From Anaeramoeba flamelloides (Eukaryota > Metamonada > Anaeramoebidae), in the NCBI GenBank assembly GCA_027625915.1, contig JANTQA010000012.1, positions 713,001 to 777,000 of the forward strand: a DNA stretch of 64,000 bases. The letters are read 5' to 3'. Below, piece by piece: positions 57,986-64,000 of this stretch (positions within the stretch are counted from its first letter, which is position 1; every line of letters starts with the position of its first letter). The position numbers were made by a program, and so were the translations under genes. The notes under the pieces were generated by a model. That model did no database searches and was not told the origin of the DNA. It was given only the letters and a program-made list of their open reading frames with translations.

Positions 57986-58721
57986 CGCTACATAACTCAG
58001 AAATATTTTTTTTTTTTAACGAATCTCGATATTTTGAATTTTTGAAATACACTCATATAATAAACATAATTATACTTGACAATTTTGAAAAAAGGTTTAC
58101 AACGTTATTAGATAATTAATGGATATTGAAAAAAAAATGAAAATTTTGAGTAATATTTTTTTCATTTTTAATTGTAAAATTTTTGAAATTTTGTATTTGA
58201 CTTAGAGGAGAGTTTATTTTAATCTATTTTTTTATTAGTTTAAAAATAATAATATTTTTTCAATTTTAAAATAGCACAAAATCAATTAATTCTTTGAAAA
58301 GATATCACTAAATTAAATTGAAAAACTGTTTTTTTTTTTTCTGTTTTTGGAATATTTTCTATCATTAATTTTTTTTTTCCCATCTCCAAGTTTTAATGTC
58401 TTTTTTTTTTTTTTTTTTTTTTTTGCAAAATTTTTTAAACATTTATTCTTTTTTCATATTTAATGTCCAATCAAAAATTTATTTGTTACAGCTTATTTCA
58501 AAAAAAAAAAAATATCCCAAAAATATGCTTTTTTCAAAAGTTGGATATTTTTGAAAAATAGGGTATTCTAAAATGAATTATTTTAAAAGCAATCTTTGTG
58601 AAAATTGCATAAAATTATCATAAATGTGAAAAAAAAATAATTTATAAAAGATGTATAACTGGAATACAATCTGCAATTTTATCTAACTTTAATTTTCAGA
58701 ATATATTTTTACCTTGTATTG
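57986..58721 (-). mobile_element. Diverged single copy of the CACTA-like 700-bp unit
   Basis: On the minus strand it follows the order of the units at 10329-12426: TACAAGGTAAAAATATATTC, GAAAATTAAAGTTAGATAA, TATACATCTTTTATAAATTA, and finally GAGTGTATTTCAAAAATTC. Homopolymer runs differ greatly and the outer tip has decayed, so this copy is much older than the array. It begins about 30 bp after the TIR element at 57079-57954. Confidence 0.75.
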
Positions 58722-59829
58722 TAATAACCAATATTTTAGTTGGAGTTATATATGAATTGTAAACTCTGGTCATAAAAAAATATCGTAATTCAATGTTGTA
58801 AATCGCTGAATCATTTAATTGATTATCTGTTGATAAAAATCCTAAATAAGGTATTTTTTTGAAATGACACAAATCTTTTTTAAATCTTGAATATTTAGGG
58901 AGGTCTTTTTATGTATCAAAAGGTAGAGTTATTTTAATATAAATTATTATAAATAGGATTTATTGGGGTGAAATTGGTATTTTAAAAAGGATCACCTCCA
59001 ATTTAGAATAAAAAAAGTGGATTATTGAAGATTTTCAAAAATAGAAATTTCTTCAATCTAGCAATGAAAAGCAGAAGTTATAACTAAAATAAATTTGCCA
59101 AAAAGTATATCTGTAATAAAATGACTTAATTTTTAATACAATTTTACAAATTATAATTTAATTTAATAATCAGTTTATTTGTGAAAATAACAATAACTTT
59201 TTATTCCCTCAACATAGTATTTCTAAAAATGGGATTTTATGGATTAATTTTGAAATACATAAAAAGAAAATAACAAAAAAAGGGGTTTTTTCTGTTAATT
59301 TACAGCAATAAGTATTTTTCGGATCACAATTAATTACTAGATATTTTGATAATAAAATCAAATAAACTTGATTTTTTTTTTCAATTTGCTCTTTATTTTC
59401 GAATTATAATCAGTTCTACTTTTAATAAATAAAATTTTAATAAAATTTTAGGTACAATAAAATCTCAAAATAAAGTGCTTTTTTTAATTTTTTTTTTTTT
59501 TTTACATAAATTATTTTACTAGAATCTGAAAGTCATACATTAATTTGGGATTTTTTTTGTTCCTAAATTTACCTTCAAATTTGTCTTAAATGTGTCAACA
59601 GTCGTAAAATAAAAATAAAATAAATAAATAATTTAACTTGAAAAAAAGATAATTAATTATTGTCTGGCTTATTTTATTCTATTGTGAATTTTTTGTTTTT
59701 TCTCCAGAATAAAGTCCAGAAAAAAAAATAACGTAATTAAATTTTTTCCCAAAATACTTTTTTTAAACTAAACTATTTTTCAAAAATTTTTACTCACTTT
59801 ATAATGTTAATGGGAGTCTTTTTGATGTT

Positions 59830-60380
59830 TATTCCAGTATTCTTAACAAAAAATATTTTCAAATTTTTGGATCAGAATCATTTTTTCTATTTTTACAAAT
59901 TTTAGTTTTGCTTTTTCAAATTTTTGTTTTTCTTTTGTTTTTTTTTATCTTTTTCTTTTTCTTTTTCTTGAAAAATTTTTCTTTTTTTTTTCTATTTTTT
60001 TTTTTTTATTTTTTTTTCAAAAGATCATTGAAAAAAAGAGATCTTCGAAAAGACAAATAATCACTAAGAAAATTGAGACTATATAATGTCTTTGAAAATG
60101 GATTTAATTAATCGGTAACAAATATTGTTTTAAACTTTTTTCATTGAAATTTCAATAATAAAAAATCCGTAATGCTGATTTCAAAAATTGTAACTCACTT
60201 GTTTTTAGTTTTTGGTTATATTTTTTTTTTTTTTTTTTTAATATATCAGGATTTTATATATTTAGAATGACTTAAAAGTGAATTACAAATCATATTTAGT
60301 TATTAATTGTTCTTCAATACTAAAGGATATATTTTTTTCAATTTATTATTACGGGTGGGTCACAATTTTTGAAAAAGAGT
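59830..60380 (+). repeat. Dispersed repeat R5, copy 2
   Basis: It is a direct counterpart of 26690-27262, ending GGGTGGGTCACAATTTTTGA before AAAAGAGTTTAGT. The copies differ mainly in A/T-run lengths. Confidence 0.65.
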
Positions 60381-61468
60381 TTAGTAAACTTCAAAAAAAC
60401 AAACAAAAAACTTAAATATAATTTTAGAATTTTTTTTTTTCTAAATAATAATTATTTTCACAATGGAAATTATTTGTCTAAATACTCATTTAAAGGTTAA
60501 TTAGCTAATTTTTGGTTTTTGTGGTTATTTTTAAACTTTATCTATCTTTGATAAGTAAATTAGACTGATGCGAATTCTGAATTATTACAAAAGAAAAAAA
60601 TAAATATGTTTTAATTAACATATATATATATAAAATCCTTTTTTTATTAATACTCTGAATATCTTGGAAAAACAAATATGAATTAATTTTTTAAAGTTCA
60701 AGAAATTTCATAATTTATTTAATCCTAATAACATGGTTTTTATATTATGGTGAAAAAATATTTTTTAAAATTGAAACGAAAATTGTGAAAATTTTCCAAA
60801 TACCTAAAACACCTTAAAGTCTAACCAAAATATGATATAGAACATATTTCTAAAAATTTATTGAAAAGTAAAGGTATTTAAATAAAAAAGCACAAAAGAG
60901 AAATCCCACGATTCTGAATATAAATATTTGTAAAATATAATTTTGAAAACAACTGTGTTAATTTCAAAATTTCTCTCTTGAACTCTTTTTAAGATCTAGA
61001 AAACTTTTTTGATTCATTTTCATTTTATAAATGAGCTATTTTTTTATCAGATTACAAAATACTTACTCTATTAAATTTAAATACTTATTGAATAACCCAA
61101 AAAATAGAATAAATAAAATTATAAATCTATTTTGTTTACTTCAAGATATTAATTAGTTTTAAATTGCAGAAATTTAATTATTAAAAAAAATATATGACAG
61201 GTAACAATTAGATTATTTTAAAAAAATACTGTATTTTTTGAAATTTAGAATATTTATAAACTTTTTTTTGGTTAATTGATTTTTTTTTTGTAATAGAGGG
61301 ACCTCTCAATTTTTTTTTTTTATGTTTTTTTAGAGTATTTACTAATATAAAAAAATTAATTTTTTTTATTTAATTGCGTTTTTGTATGAAAGAATACATA
61401 ATTTTTTTTTTTTGTTTGTTTTATAGAGTTTGGCAATTGAAGATTCTATGAATTTTTTTTTTGTTATA

Positions 61469-61660
61469 CAGTCAGTTCCATTTTTAAGGCACAGACTGCT
61501 ACGAAATCAAAGTCACAATAAAAATCTCAAATTAAGGCACAAAATTCAGATTCTAATAAAATAAATTGTAAAAAAAAATTCCAAATTTTGTGTCTTAATT
61601 TGAGATTTTTTAGTGCCTTAGATTTCGTAGCAGTCGGTGCATTAAAAGTGGAACTGACTG
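61469..61660. mobile_element. 192-bp foldback MITE
   Basis: The left arm CAGTCAGTTCCATTTTTAAG and the right arm (CAGTCAGTTCCACTTTTAAT on the other strand) are near-perfect inverted copies of about 80 bp with a short loop. They include CTGCTACGAAATC and ATCTCAAATTAAG on both arms. A TA lies just outside the left end. The CAGTCAG tip suggests the Tc1/mariner/pogo group; the element carries no gene. Confidence 0.88.
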
Positions 61661-62103
61661 TTTCAAGATTTTAAAACATAATTAATACAATTTAACAATA
61701 TCAATTTTTGGTACAAAGTCACACTCTGTGTATGGAACATATCAGTGGCAAGTTATGGTTTCCTTAAAACTTTAAAATTTAACTTATAACTTAAAGAAAT
61801 ACTTTTTAATTTAATTATTTTTAAACAATAATTAATGTGTTCAATCTTAATTCTTTTAATGAGAAAGTATTACCAAGTAGATAAAACATATCCGTATTTT
61901 GTACTATTAATTCCCATATTTTTAAAATAAATTCAAAGCAAATAAAAACAATTATATTTAATAATTATAATAGAAGAAATTAAGAAATTATTCTTGAGTA
62001 CCTTATCAAAATAATAAACTGTTATTATTTTGACTTTGAACATTTAAAAAAAAATATTGTCCAATCTTTTTGAATTTTAAGGAAATTTCATAAATATTTG
62101 ATA

Positions 62104-62538
62104 ACTGTTGTGGAAAAAAAGTGAAACTGGAAAAAAAGTGAAACAAGGTTTTTAATTGGGAACATTACTGAAATTGAAAAGTAAGATCAATGAAAAAAAC
62201 AATAAATAAATAAATAAAGACAAAATGAAGTCTTCGCCACAATAACAGTTTTTTAAATACTATCTTTTGGTATTGGCTTTTCTTTGATTGATCGATTATT
62301 AAAAATTTGTTCAAAAAATTGACTATTTTTGAGATCTCCAAAACCACACCTATAATTTCGATAAACCAAGTAGATTTAAATTGCATTTGTTGGGTTGATT
62401 GAAAATAATATAATGGATTATTATTTGAAGTTAATTGGTTTCTTCTTTTTATTGATTTTACTTTTCATTTTCAGTAATGTTCCCAATTAAAAACCTTGTT
62501 TCACTTTTTTTCCAGTTTCACTTTTTTTCCACAACAGT
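62104..62538. mobile_element. MITE family M4, intact copy with about 70-bp perfect TIRs
   Basis: The left end ACTGTTGTGGAAAAAAAGTG, then AAACTGGAAAAAAAGTGAAA, through ATTGGGAACATTACTGAAA is repeated inverted at the right end without visible mismatch for about 70 bp. The tip contains two tandem GGAAAAAAAGTGAAA units. A diverged copy lies at 32314-32712. The perfect arms indicate a young insertion. Confidence 0.9.
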
Positions 62539-63061
62539 AATAAAAAAAATATCAATAGTTTTTGATCCTCAAGGATTTGTCATATTTGAATTTATTTTTC
62601 TTGTATTATTAAAAAAAAGTTCAATTAGAAATGATGTTTGTTTCTTTAAACTATCAGAAATTACTAAACCTGAGATCTCAGACAAACAAAAATGTTTTTT
62701 GGAACTATATTTCTTTTTTTTGTAGTACAAAAATCAAAAAGTGAATAGAAAAATTTTTTCACAGAATTTATAATTTGGAAAAACAAACTCTTTTTAAAAA
62801 TGAAAATTAACTCATTTCTCTCAAGCCAATAAAAGGATTATTTTTTATCGGTTTTCGTTTGAAACTTGGTGAAAATGATTACAAACATACTTTTCGTAAA
62901 CAAAGATAAGAAAAGTGACCAATGTCAAAATTCCCCTTATTTTTCTTTCAAAGAATAATTCTCAAAGAAAGAGAATCAAAGGTAAAGAAAAAAAGAGGGA
63001 TTTTAGTGACTAATTAGGGAATTCCAAACACAATTTAGAAAAAACATTTTTTTCAATTGAA

Positions 63062-64000
63062 ATGTCAAGAGTTTCTCATTTCACTAAAAAATTTCCAAAA
63101 TTAAAGAACACAAAGTCTTTCGTTCGTGAAAAGACCGAGTCTACAAAAAACAAAGAAAAGACTATTCACAACTCTACTTTTACAAACAAGAGAAATAACA
63201 ACAGAAATTCAAGCCAACGAAACAACAAACTTCGGAACCAACAAATCCAAAATTCTGGAAGACAATCAAGGGGGTATTCTGGGAAAACAAGCAACAGAGC
63301 CTCTGGTCTCACAAGTAACATTGATTTCTATGTTGGAATGACAAGCAATTATATCACTCCAAACGAAAATTCAAACTTATTTTCCCAATCTACGCCTTCA
63401 CTTCAAAATCCTTTTGAAGAAGAATTAAATAATGTAAAGAACAAAAACACAAATAAACTTAGCACGGGATCTCTCTCGAATCAATTAAGAAGTGACAATA
63501 AAAGTGATTTATATTCTTATGAGGTATCTTTTTCTGAAACAGGATCTGAAGATGATTCTGCTTCAGACTCTGAAACAGAATCTGAAGAGTATTATCCACA
63601 AGATTCTGGAACAGAATCTGAAGATGATTCTGCTTCAGACTCTGAAACCGAGTCCGAATTAGATACAGTTACTTCAAGCGAGACAGAACAAGAAAAAAAG
63701 ACAAAAGAACACTTGGATCCAAATGAAATTAGAGTTCTTCAAACTTTAAATTTGGAAAAAATCAAAAAAGAGTTCGAGAACAAAAGCATAAACAGATTTG
63801 AATTATCTTCGAAGAAAAATGTTTTACACTTTGTTTGTTCCTCTAAAAGGAAAAATTTAGACGTCGTCAAATATTTTGTCCAAAAAGGTGTTGACGTGAA
63901 CACAATTGATCAATTCCAAGAAACGGTTCTTCACAATTTATGTTCCCAAAGGAGACCCAATTTCGAAACAATTCAATTTCTGTTGGAAAATGGTTCAAAT
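63062..64000 (+). CDS. Ankyrin-repeat protein with acidic Ser/Glu repeat (3' end beyond window)
   Basis: An ATG at 63062 opens a frame without stop to the window end (313 codons). Residues 1-130 are polar, with many Asn, Arg, Ser and Thr, and appear disordered. Residues about 158-210 are acidic: a 17-residue segment SETGSEDDSASDSETES occurs twice with slight changes, from a DNA duplication at about 63534-63658. From about residue 250 ankyrin repeats begin: KKNVLHFVCSSKRKNLDVVK followed by YFVQKGVDVNTIDQFQETVL, then HNLCS and a second repeat ending LLENGSN. The order of a long disordered leader followed by ankyrin repeats mirrors the gene at the left edge, which ends in BTB domains, so a BTB end beyond the window is plausible but unseen. 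The acidic Ser tract offers CK2-type phosphorylation sites. Confidence 0.8.
   Translation, partial: MSRVSHFTKKFPKLKNTKSFVREKTESTKNKEKTIHNSTFTNKRNNNRNSSQRNNKLRNQQIQNSGRQSRGYSGKTSNRASGLTSNIDFYVGMTSNYITPNENSNLFSQSTPSLQNPFEEELNNVKNKNTNKLSTGSLSNQLRSDNKSDLYSYEVSFSETGSEDDSASDSETESEEYYPQDSGTESEDDSASDSETESELDTVTSSETEQEKKTKEHLDPNEIRVLQTLNLEKIKKEFENKSINRFELSSKKNVLHFVCSSKRKNLDVVKYFVQKGVDVNTIDQFQETVLHNLCSQRRPNFETIQFLLENGSN

Noticed and set aside
63126-63341. 71-codon frame starting MKRPSLQKTKKRL
   Set aside because: It is an alternative frame inside the ankyrin gene that opens at 63062 and continues past the window end.
1-64000. tRNA, rRNA and CRISPR searches by eye
   Set aside because: No conserved tRNA B-box, no rRNA-like G+C-rich block and no spaced short repeats were found.

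Overview
The window looks like nuclear DNA of an extremely AT-rich amoeboid protist. The proteins are eukaryotic: BTB/ankyrin, RhoGAP, B-box/SPRY, Aurora-type kinase, RBM25-type splicing factor and PINX1-type G-patch protein. They carry Asn/Lys-rich low-complexity tracts, introns are GT-AG, and TAA and TGA both act as stops. Gene content and style fit Anaeramoeba or an amoebozoan; the sequence alone does not settle which.

Layout: an ankyrin + BTB gene open at the left edge (2..2569, +). A RhoGAP gene in five exons over 17.3 kb (8326..25589, +), with two giant introns of 9.0 and 6.7 kb and two of 156 and 110 nt. A B-box/coiled-coil/SPRY gene (29713..28011, -) with a small first exon. A four-helix membrane protein (33533..34342, +). 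An Aurora-like kinase with a long N/K-rich N-terminus (from about 40149 to 42713, +; 5' end not found). An RBM25/Snu71-like RRM + PWI splicing factor (50132..47211, -). A PINX1-like G-patch protein (55618..56253, +). A second ankyrin gene running off the right edge (63062..>64000, +). About 14 kb is coding; no tRNA or rRNA gene was seen.

The rest is AT-rich DNA densely seeded with small DNA transposons. There is a 1.5 kb Tc1-like element with a nearly readable DD34E transposase, inside RhoGAP intron 2. There are also about ten MITE-like elements with terminal inverted repeats of 15 to 140 bp, several present as two or more diverged copies. RhoGAP intron 1 holds a head-to-tail array of three near-identical 700-bp units with CACTA-like ends (10329..12426); a diverged single copy lies inverted near 58 kb. 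One LINE 3'-end relic lies in the same intron.

The genes do not form an operon or one pathway: they serve Rho-GTPase signalling, mitotic kinase signalling, pre-mRNA splicing and nucleolar/telomere RNA work. I do not see a clearly new multi-gene system. The most notable items are the RhoGAP domain split over giant transposon-filled introns, the CACTA-like tandem array, the concealed exon junction of the kinase gene, and a repeat block placed just upstream of two unrelated genes. All repeat alignments were made by eye and their ends are approximate.
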